Shown piece by piece: positions 1-9,037 of a stretch of DNA of 64,000 nucleotides. Below the pieces are notes generated by a model that was given only the letters and a program-made list of their open reading frames with translations, was not told the origin of the DNA and did not search any database. A program made the position numbers and the translations under genes. Source of the DNA: an uncultured Erythrobacter sp. (lineage in GTDB: Bacteria > Pseudomonadota > Alphaproteobacteria > Sphingomonadales > Sphingomonadaceae); the NCBI GenBank assembly GCA_947494705.1, contig CANLVN010000002.1, forward strand, positions 124,001-188,000, given 5' to 3'. The first letter of the stretch is position 1, and every line of letters begins with the position of its first letter.

Positions 1-649
1 CGAAGCCGCGCAATGGATCAGTTTCGTTCAGTGATGGGTCGGGGAGGCTTTCGGCATCCGGATTGTGAACTGCGATCGGCTTCAGTTTCGCCATTTGGCG
101 ATCAAGAATTTTGAGAACCTCGCGCTTGTTCGCCTCGGATTTCGCGTTCCGGCTTTTCAGGTCCGGCCCGGCAAGGAAGGAGTATTTTCCTTGCCGTACC
201 GACACGTGCGAAAACGGCATCGTGCGTTGTTCGGGAGGGATGAACCAGGCCGAGCCACTTTCGATGCAATATGACCAATCGTAACCCGGTCGCTCATCGC
301 CGGTAGACTTCTTCTTGCGATCCTTAGGCGGGTCGAGCCATTCGCCCATCAGCGTTGCGTTTTCATACCAACCCACAATATGCACGCCCGGATGCTTCGG
401 GTTCTTGGCTAGACACACCACTGTCCAACCTTCGTTGTCGGTCGCGTGATGCGGAGCAGACGTCCCGCTTTGCGGAGGCACGTAGACGTAATAGCGCCCA
501 TCGGGACCGGGCATGAAATTGAATGCTTCATGGCCGGTCTTCTTGCTGCGCTCTTTGCGATGTTCGATCAGCCAGCCAAAGTTTCCATCGACCGGTTCAC
601 CGCGATAATATTGCGACCAACCGACCTTGATCCAAAGAATTTTCCTCAT
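1..649 (-). CDS. Unknown protein in a Res-linked operon, 3' end outside window
   Basis: An open frame without stop runs from an ATG at 649 leftwards off the window (216 codons seen). Its start overlaps the stop of the Res-type gene (ATGA, 646-649), so the two are almost certainly co-translated. The protein starts MRKILWIKVGWSQYYRG and is rich in Trp, Tyr and Pro; I see no transmembrane segment and no methyltransferase motif (no DPPY or FxGxG). I do not recognise the family. Because it is coupled to a helicase-nuclease it may be a specificity or accessory subunit, or an N-terminal domain in front of a nuclease domain lying outside the window. That the frame is a real gene is fairly sure; its function is unknown. 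Confidence 0.7.
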   Translation of the reverse strand, partial: MRKILWIKVGWSQYYRGEPVDGNFGWLIEHRKERSKKTGHEAFNFMPGPDGRYYVYVPPQSGTSAPHHATDNEGWTVVCLAKNPKHPGVHIVGWYENATLMGEWLDPPKDRKKKSTGDERPGYDWSYCIESGSAWFIPPEQRTMPFSHVSVRQGKYSFLAGPDLKSRNAKSEANKREVLKILDRQMAKLKPIAVHNPDAESLPDPSLNETDPLRGF

Positions 650-3600
650 TCAGCATCCCCAAAGACCCGGTCGACGAGCCTCGCAAAATCTTCCTCCATG
701 GAAGCCCAATTGCAGAACTCAGCAAAGTGCCAACGCCCGAAGCCGCCGAGCTGGTTCACGCCAGGAACCCAGAGCGTTTCCATTGTATCCTTCTTCGCGA
801 CGGCATCCTCTCCCCGGTAACCTTTCACCTCGAGGACGAGATTGATCGGCTCGCCTCTTCCAGCATCAAGCCTTACAAGAAAGTCGGGAACATACCGCCG
901 CGCGACACCGCCACACAGATAGGGTACTTCAAAGCCCAATCCTTGGTTTTTCGCGAAGGCCAAAACCTTTGGATGGCTTTCGAGCACATTGGCGAGCTCG
1001 CCCTCCCAATCACTGTCCAGCACAACATGACTGATGTGGCTTCTCGGCGGACGGGCCGCTGTCGCCTGGCACGGTTTGGAGGTGATGAAGTTGACGAAAT
1101 GGGTCGAGCCCTTCGGATTGTAGCTGTCCAGAACGGCCTTGATCTTTACATCGTCACCAGCCCCTCGGTTGCATGCAGCATCGATCTTCTCCGAGGCTCG
1201 CGCCAGTAAATGCTGATAGAGGATCGCCCCGATCGGAACGCCTTGAGGGACGAGATACCCGGCATCGATCCACCGCCGCGCGATCCGTTGAACTTGTGGA
1301 AACAGGTGCTGTTTCGGGATGCCGTCTTCGTCGCGGAAGACATTGTAGAGCAGGTGTTTAGCCAGATTGAAACTGATCTCCGAGGGGCGGAGGGAATCGA
1401 GCACCGTTGGCGTGATAACAACGCCTTCACCGACAATGCCTTCCATGAAAACCTTGGTCGGCCCGATATCGGCGGGCGTGATCGTCAGCCGACTGTCCTC
1501 GTTGAATTCGGCTACCAGCTTCTCATTGGGCAAATCCTTTCGGTAACCGCTGACACGCGGATACTCGATCTCAAGCTCACTTCGCTCGCGCATCGCATGC
1601 ACGCGCGTGACGGGTTTCGGCTTGACCGGGGTCGCAGTCTGCGGCTTGCCGGTGAAGTCGAACGGAATGCCCATGACATCCGCGTATTCGACATCGAACA
1701 GGCCGCTTTCGTTCAATTCATAGGACTGCCTGCGCAACCCACGACCGACCACCTGCTCGCACAAGAGTTGGGTGCCGAACGCGCGAATACCGAGGATGTG
1801 CGTGACGGTGTTTGTGTCCCAGCCTTCGGTGAGCATCGAAACCGAAACGACGCATCGGATCTGTTCGCCAAGTTTTCCTTTTCTCCCAACCGTGTTCATC
1901 ACTTCGCGTAGAAGATCGGAATCACTTACATCTTCCGGATTGCCAGCCCCTTCGCGCTGAGCAAGCTCGCGTTTGAACAAGTCGATCTCGGCCTCGGCTG
2001 CGTCGCGAAAGCCCTTGTCTAAGGCATCCCCCGCTTCGATCTGACGAGAGTCGATCAGCAGGGTGCGAGGACGCGCCAAGCGTCCACCGTGCTCGTCATA
2101 ATTTCGGAAGAGCTCCAAATGACCATGGTGCGCCGCAAGGCGTTCGCCGCTCTCTTCTTCGGCATCACGTTCAAAGCCAGCTATCCATTCGAATACCAGT
2201 CGTGAAATCGCGGTATTCTGACACACGACGATGAAGACTGGGGGAACATCAATTCCTTCGCGCTCCCAGAGATCGTATGTTTGCTCGTAATGGCTGTAGA
2301 GCGCGTAGAGCGCGGTAATCAGTTCCGGAGCCTGGCGAGACAAGTCCAGTGGACTTAGCTTGCCGGCTGCGCTCGCACTCTTTGGCAGGCTTTTGCCGAC
2401 ATGCTTCCACAAATCACGGTAAATGAGGCTATCTGTCTGCGGCACGTTGTCTGCCACTGGCACGCGAGGCAATTTTACAATCCCGGATTCTATCGCATCC
2501 ATGAGACTGAAGTCGGACACGACCCAGGGAAACAGGAATCCTTCCGGGTATCCCGAGCCCCTCAGAAAGAAGGGAGTGGCGGAAAGGTCATAGACCGCAC
2601 GGACCCCGACCTTTCGTTTAAGCGCTTCGATACCATTGATCCACAATCGCGCCGCTTCTTCGTTATCGTCTGCCTCTTTCTTTTCGTCCCCAGTCAGCTT
2701 CTCATCTTCGCCCCCTACCTTCTGTCGGTAGCAATGGTGCGCTTCGTCATTGATGACGTTAACATTCCGGAAGCTGAGCAAGTCACCGCAGGCGCGCTCA
2801 AGCATGGCAGCGTCGGTCTCCGTGGTCCGGATCGGCTCAGGATCATTGCCCTGCAAAAGGCCCTTTGCGACCTTCGGAATTTGGAGCGTCTCGCGATGCT
2901 TGAATGCGTGATAGTTGGTTATCACGATCTCAGCTTTGCGTACCTCTCCGATAAGTTCGGGCGGGATTAGTTCGCGGGTTTCGTAGTAGTTCTGCGGGTC
3001 GGTCGGCAACAACACCCGCAACCGGTCTCGGATCGTGATGCCAGGTGCGACTATGAGGAAAGCCCGGCTGAAGTTCTTGGAAGTTGGTTTCCTGACTGCG
3101 TTCACAGTCTGCCACGCGATGAGCATGGCCATTACAGTTGTTTTCCCGCTGCCAGTGGCCATCTTCATCGCAAGCCGGAAGAGGTCCGGATTTGCCTCCT
3201 CGTTAGCTTTGACCAGCTGATCGAGAAGGCCCTTGGTCGCTGCTCTTTTAGGCGCAACCTCTGTCAGCCAGATAATCGTTTCGACGGCTTCGACTTGGCA
3301 AAAAAAGGGTCGGATTGCGGAAAAATTGTGGTTCCGCCAATAGTCCAGCAGGCGCTGCGTTGCAGGTTCCACGCCCCAGTCAGCTGGGTTGGGGAGCTTT
3401 CTCCACGCATCGACATAGCCCCTGATTTCGTTGACCAGCCCGTACTCGGTGTAGGTTTCGAGCTCCAACGAAGCTTGAGCAGAAGTTGCGCTCTTTCGTG
3501 ACTTTGGAACAGGGACGATAAATCGGGATGGCCGTCGGCCGGAAACCGCAGGCTGTTCGATCGGTTGCCCGTGATCATCGAGAGGGTGATGAAAGGACGG

Positions 3601-3693
3601 GGCCGCGTATGGCGAGTTCAGGATTGGTTGATCGTAAAATGTGCCTGGCACGGTGCCCCCAATAGGCATTTGAAACCGGCACACGCCAGACAT
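646..3693 (-). CDS. Type III restriction Res-like DEAD/DEAH helicase with C-terminal PD-(D/E)XK nuclease
   Basis: A protein of about 1015 residues. It reads as a superfamily 2 helicase: Walker A MATGSGKTT near residue 180, a DEAH box in VINDEAHHCY, motif III in YDLSATPFF and motif VI in QVVGRGLRRQ. The C-terminus has PDFLVRL followed by LVLEVKGYRG, a PD...ExK nuclease core. This architecture matches the restriction (Res) subunit of type III-like systems, which translocate on or unwind DNA and cleave it. The usual Mod methyltransferase is not visible: upstream there is 500 bp of non-coding DNA and then a divergent gene, and downstream is an unrelated coupled ORF. Start: ATG at 3693 was chosen over TTG 3702; ATG 3669 is also possible. 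The family is clear; whether it is a complete restriction system is not. Confidence 0.87.
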   Translation of the reverse strand: MSGVCRFQMPIGGTVPGTFYDQPILNSPYAAPSFHHPLDDHGQPIEQPAVSGRRPSRFIVPVPKSRKSATSAQASLELETYTEYGLVNEIRGYVDAWRKLPNPADWGVEPATQRLLDYWRNHNFSAIRPFFCQVEAVETIIWLTEVAPKRAATKGLLDQLVKANEEANPDLFRLAMKMATGSGKTTVMAMLIAWQTVNAVRKPTSKNFSRAFLIVAPGITIRDRLRVLLPTDPQNYYETRELIPPELIGEVRKAEIVITNYHAFKHRETLQIPKVAKGLLQGNDPEPIRTTETDAAMLERACGDLLSFRNVNVINDEAHHCYRQKVGGEDEKLTGDEKKEADDNEEAARLWINGIEALKRKVGVRAVYDLSATPFFLRGSGYPEGFLFPWVVSDFSLMDAIESGIVKLPRVPVADNVPQTDSLIYRDLWKHVGKSLPKSASAAGKLSPLDLSRQAPELITALYALYSHYEQTYDLWEREGIDVPPVFIVVCQNTAISRLVFEWIAGFERDAEEESGERLAAHHGHLELFRNYDEHGGRLARPRTLLIDSRQIEAGDALDKGFRDAAEAEIDLFKRELAQREGAGNPEDVSDSDLLREVMNTVGRKGKLGEQIRCVVSVSMLTEGWDTNTVTHILGIRAFGTQLLCEQVVGRGLRRQSYELNESGLFDVEYADVMGIPFDFTGKPQTATPVKPKPVTRVHAMRERSELEIEYPRVSGYRKDLPNEKLVAEFNEDSRLTITPADIGPTKVFMEGIVGEGVVITPTVLDSLRPSEISFNLAKHLLYNVFRDEDGIPKQHLFPQVQRIARRWIDAGYLVPQGVPIGAILYQHLLARASEKIDAACNRGAGDDVKIKAVLDSYNPKGSTHFVNFITSKPCQATAARPPRSHISHVVLDSDWEGELANVLESHPKVLAFAKNQGLGFEVPYLCGGVARRYVPDFLVRLDAGRGEPINLVLEVKGYRGEDAVAKKDTMETLWVPGVNQLGGFGRWHFAEFCNWASMEEDFARLVDRVFGDAE

Positions 3694-4227
3694 CTCTGCC
3701 AACCAAATTAAGTCCTTACGTTTACTTGGTGCCTTCGAATGTGCGTGAAGGCAACTGAAGTCTTTGTCACGAACGTCATTGATTACTCGATTATCCCCGA
3801 AGGCTAGTAAAACCTTAGCTTACGGCGAGACGGCTTGCTCGCGGCTAGCTAAGGGCTGCCGTTCACCAGGCGGCGACTGAACCTAGAGGTAGTGACTGGA
3901 TGGGGCGCATCCATGAACATCACCAAGTTGCCGACACTCCAGCAATTGGCGTGCTCATCAACATCGATGAAGTTGGAGAATTCAGCGACACTGAGCCGCC
4001 TTTCACCACCACCTTAACGAAAGTCGGATTGGGGGCGCAGAACGGTCGAAGTGAGGGCACTTATCAAACCGGCAAGAAATGGGCCGGGAGCTGACCGTCC
4101 GGTTGCAGCATCATGATCAATGAATCCGACTGTCCGCTTGCGGTCTTACGGTCGGCCTACGTTGTTCTTGTTCAAATCCACAGGGCACATGCTTGCTTAA
4201 CGAACAAAACATAAACATGATTGTAGA
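3694..4227. other. Divergent intergenic region between the Res operon and the 1265-aa gene
   Basis: About 530 bp with lower GC than its surroundings and no convincing gene; the one small frame (3900-4094) has no ribosome binding site and no recognisable motif. It should carry the divergent promoters of the Res-type gene and the large nuclease-like gene. Bases near 4098-4150 contain short GTCCG(G/C)TT words resembling the dispersed repeat seen at 24.4 and 25.9 kb, but degenerate. Confidence 0.5.
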
Positions 4228-7200
4228 ATGACCCAATCAGACTCCCTAGCTGGCTTCACAACGGAGGATGGGGCCGAGATTGACGTTGAAGCGCTGTTTG
4301 AGCGAATGCGCCCGCCATCGCTTCCCCGCGAGCTATGCGCAAAGAACCCGAAGCTCCAGCCTTGGTTGGTGCGACTTGATCGTCGCCACACGTTGACATT
4401 GCTTGCGGGTGTGCAGGCCTCGTCCGAATTTCATGCCAATACTATTCGGCTCGATTGGGCAATGCGGTTAGTTGCTGCATTTTCCGATGGAAGCGAAAGG
4501 CTCAATCGCGACAAACTGACGTCGTTGCTTAATGTCTCCCTCAAGAAGACCGAAGTCACAAGGCTGGAGGACCCTATTGAGGATTTCTTCGTCGCACCAA
4601 TCATCACGCGCGGTGGCGAATTTCTGACCTTCCAGTCATCATGGGAAAATGCCGCCTTCCACACGGAAGTTCTGTTGGAGGCATTTAGTTCACTTCCTAA
4701 TGGTCCGCCACAAAACGATGCGATCGCAAGCGCGCGGTCGCTGCTGCTCATTGGCAATGCAATCATTGACCGCGCTGGGTTGGAGCGCTGGGTACTAGGT
4801 TCGGGACAACCCGCCCAGGCATTAAAATTGCCGAGCCAGCGTGGCCTTAATGACCGAGCAGCGCGCATGAAATTGACTTGGCAAGAAGTCGAGGAGATTA
4901 TTCCTGACGCACTGCTGCTAAGTCCCTTCTTCTTGCCCGATGAGCCAATACCATCCATCGCCGATCAACCCGTCGGAAATGCGCTGATCGATTTCAAACC
5001 AATATTAGCGGACGCGCATGGCATTACGCTGATTGCGCCCGGCTCACTCACCATTGCCGCCCGTGGCTTTCTCATCAATGAAGCCGCTACGCATGGCATG
5101 GCGCGAAAGCTTCAACGTAATATGCTTGCGGAAGAAGCCGTCAGGCTCCGTGCGGGCAGTTTCGAGAATCTGACGGACGGGCAGGATACTCCAGCTGGCA
5201 ATGAAATGGTTCGCCAGAAGATTGTGGAAGTCTCCAACGGTCACTTTATGCATTTTTTCTTGTCGATGGACGGATTCCAGACCTGGGCCGATCACGGCTT
5301 TGGCGGGATGACGGAATATGGCGACCAGTTCTTCGATACTATGTTTGCCGGTGCCCGCATTGCTCGTGATGCGGCACAGAAGAAGCCCGGCTTCAAGGAC
5401 GGCATGACCATTCTGCTGCTTGGCGGCTGGGGACAAGGACGCATGCTTGAGTTTGAAGTGCCGCCCGATTTGCGTGGTTGGCAATTTCACTACTTATCGC
5501 CTGCGGAAGCTATCACCCTTGGATCGCTGGACGACGCCAAGCTTTCTGATCTCCGTCGAATTTGGCTCATTGAGCGCATCGTGCATGGGATGGGCTTTGA
5601 ACTACAAAATCCGAGCGGCTTTCTGAACCTGTATCAATGGTGGCGCGAAAGCGATTATGCCCTTGTTCCGGAGCATGAAGCGGATTTGCTTCCCCCCTGT
5701 CTCGTAAATTTTGGTTCGGATCGACTTTTCACCGCTCGCGTCGAATCCGCGCAGGCAAGCGACCGTCGTGCTGTCCCGTTCCCAGATGGCAGCGTACGCC
5801 GCGTCATGCGCCTTGACCCCCGATCCCATTTTGATCGGCTTGAGCCGGTCTATGCCTGCATTGATGCAGTCCAGCGCGGCGAATTGCTTGGCGTAGTGTT
5901 GGCGAATGAATTGCCGGTCTGGGTTTCGCGCACAGTCAACGGCCCACGCACGTACGATGAGTACGAGAACTGGCGCACGATTCTTCGCTGGGTCGAAATT
6001 GTCACGGCAAGAAGGGAAGGCGCATTCCTGCCGGTCGGGGATAGCCCCGTTCATATTGCTGTCCATGTCGAGCCGCCGGACATGGATCGTTTAGACGAGC
6101 CAATCGCCGACGACGTAGTGATGGGCGCAGTATCCTATCGCGTCACAACAGCAAATGTTTGCGCCGAACTTCACATCGGATCGAAATGGCATCATGGGTT
6201 GAGGCGGCAGGACAATATTGGTGAAATGATCCTCGCAGCCACACTGCTACGTTGCATCGCTGAGCTTCGGGGCGTTGAGATAGCCACGGCGCAGGCATTG
6301 GAAGCTGTCCGCCAAACTGTAGATTCGGCTGATCTTCGCTGGCGACACGCCCTGATGGCAGAGCGACCTATCGAGCTTCTGCGAGCACACGGGCTGGTCA
6401 GCGAACGCTACCGCCATGTCCCGCTTTCCGCGGCAGCTCTTGTCAAATGTGGTTCCGCACTCGCCGTGCCCGGTACCAACCCGGGGCAACGGATTGATGG
6501 ACAAGAAGCTTGCTTTGATTTCCTGACCCGGCTGCACACCGAGCTAATGTCATCGTTGTGCACGGCAATAAGCAAGTACAAGCGTGACTCTGTCGTGCTT
6601 ACCGCACTGGAGCAATATCAGATCGCCCTCGCAGAGCAACGCAGTTGGGAAACCAGCGCGCGCGCCCTTCGCGTCATTCACGGCGTGGAAGGCGACCAGA
6701 AGGCGAGTTTCGAGCAGCGCAACCATATCAATGCCACCATCAGGGCTTGTTCAATCCTGACGGAAATGGCCGCCTCCCAAGCCGCTCCCGAGATTGGCTA
6801 CGAAGTCGGCACTATCGACTTCGACGAATTGCAGGCGCTCGCCTTACAGATATTCGCCGTTGCCGATCTCATTCCTGCACTGCGCGGTGGTCAAATCACA
6901 GCCGAGTTGCGGATCAGTCCCACAGGGCACCTACTGCATGACCATGACTTTGGGGAGGCGGTGCTGGGTTCAACTGTGCGGCTTCTGCATTCGAAGGACC
7001 GCGCTGATCAAAGTGAGGCCTATAGCCGACTTTATGAAGCTCCAGACCCTGCTCCGGGTACGCCAGATCCGCAATTCCTGGCAGCACTCTATGACGAATA
7101 TGGCGTGCCAGCAGAGATTTTTGTTCAGTTGGGGGACTTTCTCGTCGGCATTGCCATCGAACTTAAGCGATCAGCCTTCGCCATTCGGCGCTCCGAACTT

Positions 7201-8025
7201 CTTTCCCGCTTGGCAGCAATGGAGATCATTGACGCGCCCGATTTTGCGCCATTGGTTGACAGGTTGACGCTTCCTTGCCGGAACGGATGGGATGACGTTC
7301 CTGAGGGTACGCGAAAGCTCGATTTCGACATAAGCAGGTTCGACCGGCGCTTCTCGCTCATTGGGCGGCCGCTCGTTGCCATCACAAACGATGATGATCC
7401 CTTGCTCGCCATAGCGCCTGCCATCGTCGAGCGTGCTGCTCGGCACAACGTTGCCGGTGCGTCCGCAGGCGGGCTTCAAGGCGATTTCTGGGTCGGCAAG
7501 GCCATGCGCAGCTACGTTGGCCATGCAGGTGAACGCACCGGCATGGATTTCAACGAACGTGTTGCGCAGGCCGTGCAATCGCAAGGTTTGGTTGCGGCGG
7601 CCTCGGTTAAACCATCGGCCTGCCTCAACCACAAAGCTACAGATGAGTTAAAGCGATTTGGTGACATCGATGTGCTGGCTTTCACTCCCGATGGAAAGCA
7701 CGCTTGGGTTATTGAGGCGAAGGACATCAAACTCTGCCGGACACTTTCCGAGACGGTGCGGCGCTTGTCCGAATATCGCGGCTTACCGTTGCCAAATGGC
7801 AAGCCCGACAATCTCCTGCGACATCTCAATCGTGTTGCCTATGTCAGGCAGCACGCAGCTGATCTCGCCAAGCGAAACAATTTGCCTGACGTTCCAGAGG
7901 TGCATGGGCTGGTAATCGTTGATGTGCCTCAGCCCATGACCTTTGTGATTGCGAGTGAATCAAAGGACGCTCGCTTCGTCCAGGTCGGATCGCTGAGCGA
8001 ATTAGATTGGGCTCCAAAGAAGTAG
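4228..8025 (+). CDS. Large unknown protein (1265 aa) with C-terminal PD-(D/E)XK-like nuclease motif
   Basis: I do not recognise a named family. The protein is soluble with no signal peptide or membrane helices. The last 150 residues hold FGDIDVLAF (Asp1148) followed by VIEAKD (Glu1163, Lys1165), the spacing D-x14-E-x-K expected of a PD-(D/E)XK nuclease core; a helical segment with RRLSEYRG follows. The first 1100 residues show no P-loop, so it is not an obvious ATPase. It is divergent from the Res-type gene and followed by two further unknown genes in an island, a context that suggests phage or plasmid defence, or repair of foreign DNA. The start ATG at 4228 is the first in frame, with no strong Shine-Dalgarno sequence. 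Gene reality is very likely; the nuclease assignment is moderate and the role unknown. Confidence 0.8.
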   Translation: MTQSDSLAGFTTEDGAEIDVEALFERMRPPSLPRELCAKNPKLQPWLVRLDRRHTLTLLAGVQASSEFHANTIRLDWAMRLVAAFSDGSERLNRDKLTSLLNVSLKKTEVTRLEDPIEDFFVAPIITRGGEFLTFQSSWENAAFHTEVLLEAFSSLPNGPPQNDAIASARSLLLIGNAIIDRAGLERWVLGSGQPAQALKLPSQRGLNDRAARMKLTWQEVEEIIPDALLLSPFFLPDEPIPSIADQPVGNALIDFKPILADAHGITLIAPGSLTIAARGFLINEAATHGMARKLQRNMLAEEAVRLRAGSFENLTDGQDTPAGNEMVRQKIVEVSNGHFMHFFLSMDGFQTWADHGFGGMTEYGDQFFDTMFAGARIARDAAQKKPGFKDGMTILLLGGWGQGRMLEFEVPPDLRGWQFHYLSPAEAITLGSLDDAKLSDLRRIWLIERIVHGMGFELQNPSGFLNLYQWWRESDYALVPEHEADLLPPCLVNFGSDRLFTARVESAQASDRRAVPFPDGSVRRVMRLDPRSHFDRLEPVYACIDAVQRGELLGVVLANELPVWVSRTVNGPRTYDEYENWRTILRWVEIVTARREGAFLPVGDSPVHIAVHVEPPDMDRLDEPIADDVVMGAVSYRVTTANVCAELHIGSKWHHGLRRQDNIGEMILAATLLRCIAELRGVEIATAQALEAVRQTVDSADLRWRHALMAERPIELLRAHGLVSERYRHVPLSAAALVKCGSALAVPGTNPGQRIDGQEACFDFLTRLHTELMSSLCTAISKYKRDSVVLTALEQYQIALAEQRSWETSARALRVIHGVEGDQKASFEQRNHINATIRACSILTEMAASQAAPEIGYEVGTIDFDELQALALQIFAVADLIPALRGGQITAELRISPTGHLLHDHDFGEAVLGSTVRLLHSKDRADQSEAYSRLYEAPDPAPGTPDPQFLAALYDEYGVPAEIFVQLGDFLVGIAIELKRSAFAIRRSELLSRLAAMEIIDAPDFAPLVDRLTLPCRNGWDDVPEGTRKLDFDISRFDRRFSLIGRPLVAITNDDDPLLAIAPAIVERAARHNVAGASAGGLQGDFWVGKAMRSYVGHAGERTGMDFNERVAQAVQSQGLVAAASVKPSACLNHKATDELKRFGDIDVLAFTPDGKHAWVIEAKDIKLCRTLSETVRRLSEYRGLPLPNGKPDNLLRHLNRVAYVRQHAADLAKRNNLPDVPEVHGLVIVDVPQPMTFVIASESKDARFVQVGSLSELDWAPKK

Positions 8026-8122
8026 GGCCTTGTGCGGTTAGTCCGCTGTGGTCCTGGTATCGCGATCAGTCGCCCTTCGCTTGATTATAGGCAATGACCG
8101 GAAATCATCCTAGGTTGGGATT

Positions 8123-8989
8123 ATGAAAGAACTTCAGGCGATCACTGAAAAGTATACGCAGGAACACATCGGTCAGTGTTTCTCGTCGCTTGAGGGCGTG
8201 AACGCGTTCGCCCTGACATTCTACAAGGATGTCGCGGAAATCTACGACTGCCTTACTCGGCTCAAACACATCGAGCGCAATCCGTTCGGGTTTTCGATTG
8301 ATGACGCTCCCGTCCTTGGACTCCTCGTCCGGGTCTGGAAGCTACTCAAGGAGGTAATCAAATACTATGAGCAGGACAACGCCGAGGTCATCGCCCTATT
8401 GGAGCGACCGATCATTGAGGCATCGACGATTGCCACATACCTATTGACGAGTGGGCCGGACGTCATGCTTGATTACCGGAAATGCTCCTATAAGGATCGA
8501 CTTAGAATCCTACGGGACTTGGAAGGAGGATCCGCATTTTTTTCCACGAAGGCCGGGAAGCGGCTGCTAGAATCTGTCCGCGAGAAGTTGGATGCCGAGG
8601 GCTTTGATAAGAACGATTTTAACCAGCAAAAGAAAAACCGTTGGAGGCTTCAAGGCAAAAGCTTCTACGATATATTTTCCGAGATTGAGCACTCTGATCT
8701 GTACGCTTGCACCTACGGCATGATGTCCGAGTCAATTCACGGTTCATGGAACGAGTCACTCGACTGGTGCTTGGTTCCCCAGGCCGACGGGACATATCTG
8801 GCGAATCCCTTTTCCTATCCAGCTGATATCCGCTTTGTTACTCCCCTTCTGAGGTTCACAACGCGTCCCTACCGGCTGTGGTGTGAGCGGATAAATGTCT
8901 ACGACGAAAACATCGGAAGTACTCTCGATTGGATCGAGCGCGTCAACGCGCGCCTTTTCCACGCGTTTGATGAGCTATTTGACGGCTAG
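8123..8989 (+). CDS. DUF5677-like protein of unknown function
   Basis: A 288-residue, mainly helical soluble protein. The middle region, with RPIIEASTIATYLL, YKDRLRILRDL and later SEIEHSDLYACTYGMMSESIHGSW, resembles DUF5677-type proteins, whose conserved Arg/Glu-rich helices and trailing S-x-x-x-H-G pattern have been likened to HEPN-like folds. No catalytic motif can be assigned with certainty. It follows the large nuclease-like gene by 97 bp on the same strand and has a plausible GGGATT-type ribosome binding site at 8113-8120, so the two may be co-transcribed. It could be an effector or partner in the same cargo module. The family call is tentative. Confidence 0.6.
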   Translation: MKELQAITEKYTQEHIGQCFSSLEGVNAFALTFYKDVAEIYDCLTRLKHIERNPFGFSIDDAPVLGLLVRVWKLLKEVIKYYEQDNAEVIALLERPIIEASTIATYLLTSGPDVMLDYRKCSYKDRLRILRDLEGGSAFFSTKAGKRLLESVREKLDAEGFDKNDFNQQKKNRWRLQGKSFYDIFSEIEHSDLYACTYGMMSESIHGSWNESLDWCLVPQADGTYLANPFSYPADIRFVTPLLRFTTRPYRLWCERINVYDENIGSTLDWIERVNARLFHAFDELFDG

Positions 8990-9037
8990 CCTCGCCGAGG
9001 CGGATGTCGTTCAATCTCTCGAATTGAATGGTCTGTT

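Noticed and set aside
646..3693. Complete type III restriction-modification system
   Set aside because: No Mod methyltransferase motifs are found on either side within the window.
3900..4094. Possible 64-aa gene in the divergent spacer
   Set aside because: No ribosome binding site, domain or supporting context.
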